Source: Fumia sp045615345 | GTDB lineage: Bacteria > Bacillota > Clostridia > Oscillospirales > Ruminococcaceae | DNA: 64,000 nucleotides | Direction of reading: 5' to 3' | NCBI GenBank assembly: GCA_045615345.1 | Contig: JAZLER010000032.1 | Coordinates: forward strand, 1-64,000 | Shown: piece by piece, positions 14,883-23,978 of the stretch | How positions within the stretch are numbered: position 1 is the first letter of the stretch | Layout: each line of letters starts with the position of its first letter | Notes under the pieces: generated by a model | Seen by the model: only the letters and a program-made list of their open reading frames with translations | Told to the model about the DNA's origin: nothing | The model's database searches: none | Translations under genes and position numbers: made by a program

Positions 14883-15860
14883 CTATATGTCGGAATTTTC
14901 TTCCGATACAACTTCTTCTCTCCCAAGCTCAACTGTCACAACAAATCCGTCAACATTGTTGCCTGAAACAGTGTAAGGTTCGTTTAAAGGCACATAAACC
15001 TGTGTACTCTCTCCCTGAGAAGCGAAATAATAAACTTCATAATTTTTATCGTCCACAGTTATCTCAAGATGTTCGCCGTCATAAGGATATTTTTTAAGAA
15101 AATCAATATACTCTTCAAGGCATAAGTTATTATCGGTCATAACCTTGGAGTGAACATTGCCCACATATCTGTAATGCCAGGGTTCGGGGATAATCTTTGT
15201 GATATCCTTTTTCTCATCGGGATAACGGATAACAAAACCATACTTATGGCAGTTTTCATTAACCCAGCCATAGTCGCCCTCACCGTCAAAGAATTTTGAA
15301 GTATCGTTTTCAAGCATAACAGCAAGGTCAACAACAAGCCCTGTATGATGCTCGCTTTCACCGGGGCGTGCTACCTCATCGGAGGAATCATTACCCGTTT
15401 TCTCAAGCTCGCGGTCATACAGCATCTGCTGATACTCAACTGTACGGTGACCACTTATAACCACAACATTTTTAAGCCCCGTTGCCTTGACAAAATCGTC
15501 CATCATACTGTTAAAAGACGGGATTATTATCTCGCGCACCTGAACAGAATCATCTTTGACAGAATAGCTTTTTGTCCTGTTAGCAGAAACCGAAACAAGG
15601 TCCTCGGGTGCAGGTGCAGTATAATGATAATCGTAATTCACAAGCGCAAGCTCGCCTTTATGAATTTCGCTTTCAGCCATAGTAACAAGCTTATAACCAT
15701 AGTTATCAAAACTCGGGAAAGGTGCGTATTCAGGCACAACAGGGTCTTTTTTTGTCAGAGAAGTAATCAAAGCTACAATGCCATATATAACCGCTATAAG
15801 TATAATAAGCGCTAACGCAATACGGCCTTTTCTCAGCCTGCGGCGTCTTCTTTTTGCCAT
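14883..15860 (-). CDS. M15-family D-alanyl-D-alanine carboxypeptidase (VanY-like)
   Basis: A 325-residue cell-wall peptidase. A basic N-terminus (KRRRRRLRKGR) precedes one membrane segment at about residues 13-35, so the catalytic part is outside. Zinc ligands are seen in SEHHTGLVVDLAV (His, Asp) and PWHYRYVG (His), with SGHRT upstream, as in VanY and DdcY-type enzymes that trim the terminal D-Ala of peptidoglycan stems. The start at 15860 follows AAGGAG. It lies 12 bases after pcrA in the same direction. Housekeeping wall maturation is likelier than glycopeptide resistance because no van genes are near. Confidence 0.88.
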   Translation of the reverse strand: MAKRRRRRLRKGRIALALIILIAVIYGIVALITSLTKKDPVVPEYAPFPSFDNYGYKLVTMAESEIHKGELALVNYDYHYTAPAPEDLVSVSANRTKSYSVKDDSVQVREIIIPSFNSMMDDFVKATGLKNVVVISGHRTVEYQQMLYDRELEKTGNDSSDEVARPGESEHHTGLVVDLAVMLENDTSKFFDGEGDYGWVNENCHKYGFVIRYPDEKKDITKIIPEPWHYRYVGNVHSKVMTDNNLCLEEYIDFLKKYPYDGEHLEITVDDKNYEVYYFASQGESTQVYVPLNEPYTVSGNNVDGFVVTVELGREEVVSEENSDI

Positions 15861-15872
15861 AAACAACACTCC

Positions 15873-18236
15873 TTAAATTTTCACAAGTTTTGCAAAATTC
15901 GCCATAATTTTCTTGGTGCCTATCTTATCAAAAGCAGTTTCGATAAGATTATCATTACCCATATTTGTAATCGAAAGTACGGTGCCCTCACCGAAAACCT
16001 TGTGGCGCACTCTGTCGCCGACAGAAAAGTCAATAGAAACAGTCTGCACCTTTTCTTTGGTGCCAACCGATGCTACAGGTTTTGAAATGGGTGTTACAGG
16101 TTTTTGGAATGTATTTCCCGAATATGATGTAAAACTTGCAAAGGACATTGTTTCATCCGCCTTTTCAAGCTTGTTGTCAGGGATTTCCTCAGCAAAACGG
16201 GAAATGCGATTTCTGTTCGTGGAACCGAACACCATTCTCTCTCTTGCGTAAGAAAGGAAAAGTTTTTTCTTGGCTCTTGTGATGCCAACATAGGCAAGTC
16301 TTCGTTCTTCCTCAAGTTCAGTTGGGTCAAACAATGTACGCGTTGACGGAAAAATTCCGTCCTCCATACCGGGCAAGAAAACTACGGGAAATTCAAGACC
16401 TTTTGCCGAATGCATTGTCATAAGAACAACGCAGTCATCGGAAGAATTCAGATTGTCAAGGTCTGTATAAAGGGCAATTTCTTCCAAGAACCCTTCAAGT
16501 GTGGCTATATCGGGGTTTGCCTGCTCATATTTCACAATAGTCGATTTAAGTTCACCGATATTTTCTTCGCGCATTTTCCCTTCTTCGCCAAGGGATAAAA
16601 GCATCATACTGTACCCTGTTTCTTCAAGTACCCTGTCCAGAAGCACATCAAGTGGTTCGTTAAGTGCTGTGTCACGAAGCTTTTCTATCATATTGGCAAA
16701 CTGCATTAAAACGGTAGCCTTTCTCGCTAAAACGCCATAGTTGTCAGCATTTCTGAGCACCTCAAATACAGGGGTTTTAGTCTGAAAAGCAATCTGTTCA
16801 ATGGCAGTTACGGTAGCATCACCGATAGAACGCTTGGGTTCATTAATAACTCTTTTAAGCCTTACGGTATCATTGGGATTACTGATGATACTTAAGTATG
16901 CAACGATATCCTTAACTTCCTTGCGTTCAAAGAACTTGATACCGCCGAAAAGTTTATACGGTATACCCGATTTGATAAAATACTGTTCAATCACACCCGA
17001 CTGCGCATTCATACGGTACAAAACCGCGTGGTCGGAATATTTATTGCCGTCTGCGACATTGTCTTCAATGGTATCGGCAATAAATTTCGCCTCAGCGCGT
17101 TCATCATTTACCTTTATGAGGGAAATTTTATCACCCTCGCCGTTTTCGGTCCAGAGATTTTTGCCCTTTCTGCCGACATTATTTTTGATAACCTCGTTAG
17201 CAGCATCAAGAATTGTCTGGGTAGAGCGATAGTTCTGCTCAAGTCTTATTACCTTTGCATCCTTGAACTGATTTTCAAAGCTTAAGATATTCTCAATGGT
17301 AGCTCCGCGGAATTTATAGATACTCTGGTCATCATCACCTACAACGCAGATGTTCTGATGTTTGTCAGCGAGCAGACTTACAAGGCGATACTGGGCGTGG
17401 TTTGTATCCTGATACTCGTCCACAAGCAGATATTTAAACCTGTTCTGATAGTATTCCAGAACATCGGGATTTTCTTCAAAAAGTTCCACTGTTTTGCAGA
17501 TAATATCATCAAAGTCAACTGCATTCGCCTGTTTTAGTCTTAACTGATAATTTACATAAATTCTTGCTATCTGCTGTTTTCTGAAATCGCTTCCGACAGA
17601 TGCCATATACTCATTTTCCGACACCATGCTGTCCTTTGCGTTGCTTATCTCCGCCTGGACAGATTTGGGCTTAAACATCTTGTCGTCAATTTTAAGGTCT
17701 GACATAACATCTTTAATAACCCTTAAACTGTCGTCAGCATCGTAAATTGTAAAGCTCCTTGAATATCCGAGGCGCTCAATATCACGCCTTAAAATTCTCA
17801 CACAGGCAGAATGGAAGGTGGAAGCCTGAACATCGTTTGCTTCTTCCCCAAGCATAAGGGAAAGCCTTTCTTTAAGCTCATTTGCAGCCTTGTTAGTAAA
17901 GGTAATTGCAAGGATATTCCAGGGTCTTACCGAAAACACGCCCATATTTTCAGCTAAAACTTCATCCGAAACATTTTCGCCATCAAGATAACTTTTAAAA
18001 ACTTCAATATCGGCATTTGATGGAATATAATCATTGTTATACGCATCACCAAACTTTATCATATATGCAATTCTGTTGATAATAACGGTTGTTTTTCCGC
18101 TGCCTGCCCCCGCTAATATAAGCAAAGGGCCATTTACATTAAAAACAGCCTGTGCCTGCATAGGGTTCATATGCGAAAACCTTTTTTCAAGGGCTTTTCT
18201 TTTTAAATTCACAAATTCTTCTTTATTGTAAAGCAT
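15873..18236 (-). CDS. pcrA: ATP-dependent DNA helicase PcrA/UvrD
   Basis: A 787-residue superfamily 1 helicase. Walker A is GAGSGKTT near residue 42, motif Ia ITFTNKAA, motif II VDEYQDTN, motif III GDDDQSIYKFRGA, then QNYRST, and motif VI YVGITRAKKKL. The C-terminus (VGDRVRHKVFGEGTV) is the Tudor-like RNA-polymerase-binding region. Compared with Bacillus PcrA it has an insertion of about 30 residues after Walker A. It acts in nucleotide excision repair, replication restart and removal of RecA. The ATG follows AAGAGGT, and a good leftward promoter lies at 18266-18294. Confidence 0.95.
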   Translation of the reverse strand: MLYNKEEFVNLKRKALEKRFSHMNPMQAQAVFNVNGPLLILAGAGSGKTTVIINRIAYMIKFGDAYNNDYIPSNADIEVFKSYLDGENVSDEVLAENMGVFSVRPWNILAITFTNKAANELKERLSLMLGEEANDVQASTFHSACVRILRRDIERLGYSRSFTIYDADDSLRVIKDVMSDLKIDDKMFKPKSVQAEISNAKDSMVSENEYMASVGSDFRKQQIARIYVNYQLRLKQANAVDFDDIICKTVELFEENPDVLEYYQNRFKYLLVDEYQDTNHAQYRLVSLLADKHQNICVVGDDDQSIYKFRGATIENILSFENQFKDAKVIRLEQNYRSTQTILDAANEVIKNNVGRKGKNLWTENGEGDKISLIKVNDERAEAKFIADTIEDNVADGNKYSDHAVLYRMNAQSGVIEQYFIKSGIPYKLFGGIKFFERKEVKDIVAYLSIISNPNDTVRLKRVINEPKRSIGDATVTAIEQIAFQTKTPVFEVLRNADNYGVLARKATVLMQFANMIEKLRDTALNEPLDVLLDRVLEETGYSMMLLSLGEEGKMREENIGELKSTIVKYEQANPDIATLEGFLEEIALYTDLDNLNSSDDCVVLMTMHSAKGLEFPVVFLPGMEDGIFPSTRTLFDPTELEEERRLAYVGITRAKKKLFLSYARERMVFGSTNRNRISRFAEEIPDNKLEKADETMSFASFTSYSGNTFQKPVTPISKPVASVGTKEKVQTVSIDFSVGDRVRHKVFGEGTVLSITNMGNDNLIETAFDKIGTKKIMANFAKLVKI

Positions 18237-18265
18237 ATTTTTACCTCTTAATATTTTATATATCC

Positions 18266-18294
18266 ATTATACAACAAAACTGTTATCTTTACAA
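18266..18294 (-). promoter_or_regulatory. promoter of pcrA
   Basis: Leftward TTGTAA (18294-18289) and TATAAT (18271-18266) with a 17-base spacer. Confidence 0.72.
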
Positions 18295-18296
18295 TG

Positions 18297-18326
18297 AAAA
18301 AACCCGACAAAATTGTCGGGTTTTTG
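18297..18326 (-). terminator. terminator of sugar operon
   Basis: ACCCGACAA and TTGTCGGGT pair with A and T runs on both sides; it lies after the leftward epimerase gene. Confidence 0.82.
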
Positions 18327-18334
18327 TAAATTTT

Positions 18335-19222
18335 TTATTCACCGTAAACTTCTTTTACCATTTTTCTTAAGTTTGCAAGGCCTATTTTAACACCTATCAT
18401 CGGATCTTCAATACCTTCAAACTCAACACCTATATATCCGTCATAGTCTGCCTGTTTCAACGCTCTGAGGCAGTTTAATACAGGAACGTCACCATGTCCG
18501 ATAATAGCACCTCTTAAGAAGGAACCGTTTCTGCTCTGGAAAAATCCTTCACCGGGGTTATGTCCGTTACCACTCTTGATATGAAAATCCTTTGCATGGA
18601 TATAGAAAGCATAAGGTGCAACTCTGCCGAAAGAAATTGCGGGGTCTTCATCGGCACAGGTGAAGTTACCCATATCGCAAAGAAGTCCGAAATTTTCGTG
18701 TGCTACAGTGTTTACGAGTTTTTCAACGCGTCTGCTGTCCTGACAGAAAAATCCATGATTTTCAACCATTGTTCTGATGCCTTTTGTAGCGGCATACTCG
18801 GTAACTTCCCTGCATCCTTTTGCAATTATTGGCAAAACGTCGTCAAAACCGCGATATTTTCTTTCTCCGGGTTTAAATCCTTTTCCTCCGCTTGCATCGT
18901 GACGCATACTTTTAGTACCTAAAACTTCTGCCACGTCAACTTTGGTTTTTAATCTTTCAATTTCGCTTTCCAAACTTCCGCCGGCGGAATTCAAAAAATC
19001 TGCGCCGATTGTATAGTTTGAAATTACCATTCCAAGACGGTCGCATTCTGCCTTGATTTTTTTTGCATATTCTATCTCGGTTGAACCGTCATGAGGATTC
19101 AAGTCGGTAAACTCAACTGCATCAAAGCCCATATCCTTTGCAAACTGTATAAAAGAAAGCTGATTGAGGGTCCCGTCTGCATAATATCGGTTAAGGCTAT
19201 AAGAACTTACAGAAATTTTCAT
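18335..19222 (-). CDS. xylose isomerase-like TIM barrel, sugar-phosphate isomerase/epimerase
   Basis: A 295-residue protein of the AP-endonuclease-2/xylose-isomerase-like fold. Likely metal ligands stand in VEFTDLNPHD, MVENHG, GNFTCADE, FYIHAKDFHIK and VEFEG. Family members interconvert sugars or dehydrate inositol derivatives in the cytoplasm. The gene lies ten bases after a Gfo/Idh/MocA dehydrogenase and ends an epimerase-dehydrogenase-epimerase operon, a set often used for inositol-like or rare sugars. The ATG follows AGGAGAAGATT. Substrate unknown. Confidence 0.85.
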   Translation of the reverse strand: MKISVSSYSLNRYYADGTLNQLSFIQFAKDMGFDAVEFTDLNPHDGSTEIEYAKKIKAECDRLGMVISNYTIGADFLNSAGGSLESEIERLKTKVDVAEVLGTKSMRHDASGGKGFKPGERKYRGFDDVLPIIAKGCREVTEYAATKGIRTMVENHGFFCQDSRRVEKLVNTVAHENFGLLCDMGNFTCADEDPAISFGRVAPYAFYIHAKDFHIKSGNGHNPGEGFFQSRNGSFLRGAIIGHGDVPVLNCLRALKQADYDGYIGVEFEGIEDPMIGVKIGLANLRKMVKEVYGE

Positions 19223-19231
19223 AATCTTCTC

Positions 19232-20290
19232 CTATCCTAAAATCACTTCGTGGCCTGTTTCGGCGGATTCATAAATTGCATCGAGAATTCTCATAATTTG
19301 AACGCCGTCCTCTGCAGGTGATTTGCATTCAGCACCGTTAACAATGCAGTCTACATAGTGGTCAATTTCATTCTGGAAAAGGCCTGTAAAGTCAAGGGCT
19401 GTGGGCATATCAAAAGCAACGTTTACAAGGTAATCATTCATTTCAGTATAAAGCTCAACCTCGGGATTAAGCTGAACACCGCCCTTTGAACCAAAGAGCT
19501 CAATCTTGCCGTCATCCTTTTTGACATTGAGTGTGAAGCTCGCCTCAACCGACAATACAGCGCCATTATCATAACGCACGAGTGCAGTTACTGCATCTTC
19601 TACATCGCAGATATCATCTTTGCCTGCAGAGATGGATTTATATCCGTCAGCGCCCTTGATATGGGGACGGTTGAAAAGTTTCTGGAATGTTGCACCATAA
19701 ACAGAAACGGGTTTGGGATTACCCATAAGATAACGGGTAAGGTCAATAACATGAACACCGAGGTCGATGAGAGGACCACCTGCAGAACGGGATTTATCGC
19801 CGAACCAGCCACCGGGATTACCATTACGGCGTGTATATGTAGCTTTAGCGTAATAGATATCACCTAAGTTGTCATTTTTAATGAAATCCTGAACAACTGC
19901 GCAGTCATTGCCGTAACGGCGAACAAAACCAATCATCAGAAGCTTGTTATTTTTCTTTGCAGCTTCAAGCATTTCTTTAGCTTCTTTTTCGGAAGTAGCC
20001 ATAGGTTTTTCACACAAAACATGTTTACCCGCGTTTAAAGCCGCAATTGTACAGGGTGCATGAGCAGAGTTCCATGTACATACGCTCACTGCATCGATAT
20101 CGAGTTTCAAAAATTCGTTGATATCAGTATAAAGCCTTGTAACTCCGTACTTTTCACCCATTTTGTTAAGCTGAGTTTCGTTGATATCGCAAAATGCATA
20201 AAGTTCTACATCAGGATTTGCAATATATCCTGAGATATGTTCATTTGAAATGTTACCTACACCGATAACGCCTACTTTAATTTTAGCCAT
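19232..20290 (-). CDS. Gfo/Idh/MocA-family oxidoreductase
   Basis: A 352-residue NAD(P)-dependent dehydrogenase. The Rossmann start is GVIGVGNISNEHI and the catalytic-lysine motif CEKPMA follows at about residue 95; the HVIDLTRYLMG helix is typical. It is the middle gene of three, nine to ten bases from each neighbour, so it probably acts on the same compound as the two epimerase-like proteins. It is distinct from the paralogue at 9227. It ends with TAG. Confidence 0.88.
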   Translation of the reverse strand: MAKIKVGVIGVGNISNEHISGYIANPDVELYAFCDINETQLNKMGEKYGVTRLYTDINEFLKLDIDAVSVCTWNSAHAPCTIAALNAGKHVLCEKPMATSEKEAKEMLEAAKKNNKLLMIGFVRRYGNDCAVVQDFIKNDNLGDIYYAKATYTRRNGNPGGWFGDKSRSAGGPLIDLGVHVIDLTRYLMGNPKPVSVYGATFQKLFNRPHIKGADGYKSISAGKDDICDVEDAVTALVRYDNGAVLSVEASFTLNVKKDDGKIELFGSKGGVQLNPEVELYTEMNDYLVNVAFDMPTALDFTGLFQNEIDHYVDCIVNGAECKSPAEDGVQIMRILDAIYESAETGHEVILG

Positions 20291-20300
20291 AATAATTCTC

Positions 20301-21143
20301 CTATCCGATAATATTTCTCAAAAAGTCTGCAGCAGTCACAATATCCTTGGCAGGATTGTCGCCTACTTCTCTTTCAATTGTCAAAAATCCCTTATATCCG
20401 ATATCCTCTAAAGCTTTCAGGTAATTGGGGAAATCCACTTTACCTTCACCCAAAGGAAGCTCTGTGAATGAGGGGCTTTCAAGCATTTCTGCTTCTACAA
20501 GCCCGTAAACAATTTCAGGATCAAGATAGTAATTTCTTCTGCCGTCTTTTGCATGAGTATGCACAATGTAGTCTTTCAGGGTATATACCGCCTGAACGGG
20601 GTCGTCTTCTGTTACCATCATAAGGTTTGCAGGGTCCAAGTTTACTGCAACGCCTGTGGAATGCAAAGTATCAAGGAAACCTTTTAAAACCACTGCGGTT
20701 TCAGGACCTGTTTCGATAGCAAAATGCGCGTTCATAGAATCCGCATACTGCGAAAGTTCAAAGCAAGCCTCCTGCATAATTTTATAACGGTCATGACCGG
20801 GGTCAGAAGGAACAACACCGATATGAGTTGTAACGATATCTGTACCCAGTTCTTTTGCAAGGTCAAGAATGCGTTTTGAATCATCAATAAGCTTGGGGTT
20901 TTTCTCAGGGTCACCAAAACCATGCCCAAGGTCACCGCACAAAGCAGAGATAACAAGTCCGTTATCCTGAACCATTTTCAGGAACTCCGTTTTCTTTTCG
21001 CCCTTAAGCTCCCAGGGAGAAAGCTCACCGAAAGCGGCAGGCACCTGAATACCCTGAAGTCCGAGTTCAGAGGCTTTTTTTAAAGCGTCAGGTGTTTCCA
21101 TACGGAAAGAGTTTAAAAGTACACCTATCGGAAATTGATACAT
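20301..21143 (-). CDS. TIM-barrel sugar-phosphate isomerase/epimerase
   Basis: A 280-residue xylose-isomerase-like protein, first gene of the three-gene operon. Segments VTTHIGVVP, AIETGPET, NLDPANLMM, IVHTHAKDG and LTIEREVG carry the usual Glu, Asp and His metal ligands. It differs clearly from the second epimerase at 18335, so the two may work at different steps. It is divergent from an AraC regulator with interlaced promoters. Ends with TAG. Substrate unknown. Confidence 0.85.
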   Translation of the reverse strand: MYQFPIGVLLNSFRMETPDALKKASELGLQGIQVPAAFGELSPWELKGEKKTEFLKMVQDNGLVISALCGDLGHGFGDPEKNPKLIDDSKRILDLAKELGTDIVTTHIGVVPSDPGHDRYKIMQEACFELSQYADSMNAHFAIETGPETAVVLKGFLDTLHSTGVAVNLDPANLMMVTEDDPVQAVYTLKDYIVHTHAKDGRRNYYLDPEIVYGLVEAEMLESPSFTELPLGEGKVDFPNYLKALEDIGYKGFLTIEREVGDNPAKDIVTAADFLRNIIG

Positions 21144-21180
21144 AATTTTCTTCCTTTCATTCTGAAAAAATAAATTACGC

Positions 21181-21198
21181 AGTCAGCAATTGTTGACT
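21181..21198. promoter_or_regulatory. palindromic operator candidate in the divergent sugar-operon promoter
   Basis: AGTCAGCAATTGTTGACT is an 18-base near-palindrome (one mismatched pair) overlapping the rightward -35 box TTGACT at 21193-21198. It may be a regulator site between the sugar operon and the AraC gene. Confidence 0.45.
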
Positions 21199-21221
21199 AC
21201 TTCTTATATTTATTGTATAAT
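21193..21221 (+). promoter_or_regulatory. promoter of AraC-family gene
   Basis: TTGACT at 21193-21198 and TATAAT at 21216-21221 are 17 bases apart. A leftward -10 (TACAAT, 21217-21212) with TTTACT (21239-21234) overlaps it, so the two transcripts probably compete. Confidence 0.7.
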
Positions 21222-21295
21222 AACATAGAAAAAAGTAAAGCAAAAATTTTGCTTAAAATTAACACTATATTGCCATTTTTAACAAGGAGGGTCAT

Positions 21296-22126
21296 ATGTC
21301 ACCACAAAAAACTGAATTTATCACATATTATGAAGACCATTCTTTTTTCAATTCACAGTTTCCGATCGCTTTTCATTTTGATGTATGCCCTAAAGGAGTT
21401 CCCTTTTCAAAATACCAGCACTGGCATGAGAACATTGAAATTCTGTACTTTGTCGAAGGGGAAGGTATACTTCATTTGGGTTCGGAGGAAATCCACACCC
21501 AAAAAGGTGATATCGCAGTAGTAAATTCCAATACCCTGCACGGCTTCGATTCTGCTACCGATGTCTGCAAGTATTACTGCCTTATAATAGACAAATCACT
21601 TTATGAAGCATTTGGAATTCAGGCAGGGAGAATGTTCTTTAATGAAGTAATACGGGACAACGGGGCGGTTTTGCTTTACAAAAAAATAATAAAGGAATGG
21701 CAAGAAGAAAAAGAACATTTTTTGTCTGCTATAAAGCTTTATTCACTGGACCTTCTATTATACCTCAGTCGTAATCATATCGAAGAAAAGACTTCAAAGA
21801 GTTCATTCAATGATAAGCGTATCGAAACTGTAAAATCCGCAATCAGCTATATCAGGACCCACTTCAACAAAGAAATAACCATCGATGATATCTGTGGTCA
21901 TATCGGCCTCAGCAAATATTATTTCTGTAGGGTTTTCAAGGAAATCACCCACAGAACTCCCGTTGAATACATAAATTTTGTCCGTTGCCATAACGCAAGA
22001 AACCTCATTTTGTCGGGAAAATACAATGTCAGCGAAAGTGCTGAACTCAGCGGATTTAAAAATCTTTCCTACTTCACAAGAACTTATAAAAAGATATTCG
22101 GCAGTTTGCCATCAAAAAAAATCTGA
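21296..22126 (+). CDS. AraC-family transcriptional regulator
   Basis: A 276-residue regulator with a cupin sensor (HWHENIEILYFVEGEG, HTQKGDIAVVNSNTLHGF) and a C-terminal AraC double helix-turn-helix (ITIDDICGHIGLSKYYFCR, then GFKNLSYFTRTYKKIFG). The start follows AAGGAGG. It lies divergent from the epimerase-dehydrogenase operon and is the obvious candidate to control it in response to the sugar. It is about as long as, and of the same family as, the protein at 10521, but the sequences differ. Confidence 0.88.
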   Translation: MSPQKTEFITYYEDHSFFNSQFPIAFHFDVCPKGVPFSKYQHWHENIEILYFVEGEGILHLGSEEIHTQKGDIAVVNSNTLHGFDSATDVCKYYCLIIDKSLYEAFGIQAGRMFFNEVIRDNGAVLLYKKIIKEWQEEKEHFLSAIKLYSLDLLLYLSRNHIEEKTSKSSFNDKRIETVKSAISYIRTHFNKEITIDDICGHIGLSKYYFCRVFKEITHRTPVEYINFVRCHNARNLILSGKYNVSESAELSGFKNLSYFTRTYKKIFGSLPSKKI

Positions 22127-22147
22127 GAGGAAAATCCTCTCAGATTT
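22120..22147. terminator. bidirectional terminator
   Basis: AATCTGAGAGGA and TCCTCTCAGATT form a 12-bp stem that includes the AraC stop codon and separates it from the convergent spoIID-like gene. Confidence 0.85.
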
Positions 22148-23422
22148 TTATTTTATCGTTGTTCCGGGATAGTAATGGGAAAGTATATCCCTGTATGTCC
22201 ATCCCTCGTTATTTGCATATCCGTTGGCGCCCGTCTGGCTCATACCGACACCATGTCCGTAACCATTGGTCACAAATACAAAGTTGCCGCCTGAATATGT
22301 AAATGTAAACGCGTGACTCTTAAGAACATATTCCAATATATTTTCGCGAAGCTTTCTTCCTGTAATAGTTTGGGTATTTCCGTCAATATCGGTAACCGTC
22401 ATTTTCAAGACATATCCACCCGAATTGGTACTTGTAATCTCAAACCAGCCTTCGGGGTCGTTTTCATCTAATGTTATGCCAAGGAAACTCTCCGTTTTTG
22501 CCTTTACAGTCGCCATATCCACAACCGTTTCACGGTTTTTGTAAGAAGCAGTCGGGTCGTAAGCACTGACTACATTTGTAAGATAGCTGTAACTTCCGCC
22601 CCATACTTCTGCTGACGAATTTGTTCTTCCCGAGGAAGTTGCATGATATGGAGTAAATGCATAACTTCCGTTATAATACAAAGCTTCTCCCAATACAGAA
22701 GCTACCGCATTTTTCACTTTATCGGTCGGATTTTTCATTGGAAGTGACGGAACAGAACCTGACTTATTCTGATACTTTACATAAGTATACGCCGCAACCG
22801 CCTGTGCCTTCAGCGCTTCAACACTGAAAGATGAACCCATTTCGCCTTCTACAATTTTACTGATAGCATCGAGTGCCGACATCTCAACAGTTTCACCCGA
22901 AACCTTAACCTTTACCATTATATCACTTTCAGGTTCAGATGTGACAGGTGGTTCCGATGGTTTTGATGATTCGGGAACACTTTCAGGCTTACTTTCAGGT
23001 TTACTCTCGGGTTTTGACGACTCAGGCTTTGAAGAAACCTCCGGGACAGATGACGGGGTACTGTGCTCAGGCGCATCCTGAGGTCCGGGTTTGCTCTCGG
23101 GTTTACTTTCAGGTTTGCTCTCGGGTTTTGATGGCTCCTCGCGACTCTCAGGTTTTGAAGACTCTTCTTTACTTTCAGCGCATGAAGACTCCTCTTCGGA
23201 AATTTCCTCGCCTGACTCTTCAGAAGATTCAGATGACTCCTCTAAAAAAGGGACTCCGCCCTCATTTTCAGGCGCATTTATAAAGGAATCGGGGTCGTAT
23301 ATACTTTCAACTATAACAGCATTTGCATCTGCAAAAATATCGCTTACAAAAGCAATGGAAGTCAAAAAGCATCCAACCGAAAGAAAAGCTCCAACCAATA
23401 ACAAAATATTTTTTCGCCTCAT
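22148..23422 (-). CDS. spoIID: SpoIID/LytB-domain protein with Ser-Lys-Pro-Glu linker
   Basis: A 424-residue protein. One membrane segment lies at residues 7-30, then a low-complexity stretch of about 130 residues rich in S, E, P and K with repeated SKPES units, then a SpoIID domain (VEGEMGSSFSVEALKAQAVAA, YHATSSGRTNSSAEVWG, and the GYGHGVGMSQTGANGYA end). SpoIID is a lytic transglycosylase of engulfment in sporulation; the domain is also found in LytB-type amidase modifiers. The long disordered linker is unusual for SpoIID and looks like a wall spacer. It is the last gene of an operon with iscS, thiI and an SE-rich protein. Confidence 0.8.
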   Translation of the reverse strand: MRRKNILLLVGAFLSVGCFLTSIAFVSDIFADANAVIVESIYDPDSFINAPENEGGVPFLEESSESSEESGEEISEEESSCAESKEESSKPESREEPSKPESKPESKPESKPGPQDAPEHSTPSSVPEVSSKPESSKPESKPESKPESVPESSKPSEPPVTSEPESDIMVKVKVSGETVEMSALDAISKIVEGEMGSSFSVEALKAQAVAAYTYVKYQNKSGSVPSLPMKNPTDKVKNAVASVLGEALYYNGSYAFTPYHATSSGRTNSSAEVWGGSYSYLTNVVSAYDPTASYKNRETVVDMATVKAKTESFLGITLDENDPEGWFEITSTNSGGYVLKMTVTDIDGNTQTITGRKLRENILEYVLKSHAFTFTYSGGNFVFVTNGYGHGVGMSQTGANGYANNEGWTYRDILSHYYPGTTIK

Positions 23423-23433
23423 AAGAAGCCTCC

Positions 23434-23967
23434 TTACTCAGCCACAGAAGTTTCAAATCCGGGAGTTGTAATGCTCGGAGCATTTATAGGTGAATCGGTG
23501 GAAGGTGGTTCGGATATTTCAGGAGCAGGAGCAATAATTTCTTCGGAAGCTTCAGTTTCAACCGATATTTCCGGGGAAATACCGCTTTCCACACTTTCGA
23601 ATGAAACTCCGGGAGTGATTACAATACCGGGCTCTGAAATTTCAGTTAAAGGCTCTGAAACTTCGGATGTTCCGGGAATTTCCTCACCGGTTTCGGAAAC
23701 TGCAATTTCCTCAGAAACTGCAGGTCGTGAGGGCGTATCGGGAACGGCATAATAGCTTTCCTCATAAAAATCAGAAAACTCTTCCCAGTTTCCGAAAGCA
23801 CCACTTTCTTCGAAATCTCCGCTTATTTCAACAACATTCTCCATCTCGGTGCCCCTGACAAGAGAAAGGGCGTTTGAGGCAGAAACAGTAAAACAGAAAA
23901 CTATAACAGCAGTTACTATAATCTGAATCCATGTGGCTTCTTTAAGCTTTTTTAAAAGTTTTTTCAT
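23434..23967 (-). CDS. membrane-anchored Ser/Glu/Pro-rich protein
   Basis: A 177-residue protein with a basic start (MKKLLKKLKEATW), one membrane segment at about 12-33, and a disordered acidic tail rich in S, E, P and T. No folded domain is visible. It lies 11 bases before the SpoIID-like gene, which has a similar linker, so the two may work together at the cell surface or during engulfment. It has no M23 peptidase domain, so it is not SpoIIQ. Confidence 0.68.
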   Translation of the reverse strand: MKKLLKKLKEATWIQIIVTAVIVFCFTVSASNALSLVRGTEMENVVEISGDFEESGAFGNWEEFSDFYEESYYAVPDTPSRPAVSEEIAVSETGEEIPGTSEVSEPLTEISEPGIVITPGVSFESVESGISPEISVETEASEEIIAPAPEISEPPSTDSPINAPSITTPGFETSVAE

Positions 23968-23978
23968 GGTCTTTTCCC

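Noticed and set aside
14883..15860. Vancomycin resistance role for the VanY-like gene
   Set aside because: No vanH, vanA or vanX partner is near; single VanY-like enzymes are ordinary wall enzymes.
22970..23160. Tandem-like repeats that might be taken for a repeat array
   Set aside because: They encode the SKPES-type linker of the SpoIID protein, with codon-level variation, not a CRISPR.
23434..23967. SpoIIQ identity for the gene next to spoIID
   Set aside because: It lacks the M23 peptidase domain and is mostly disordered.
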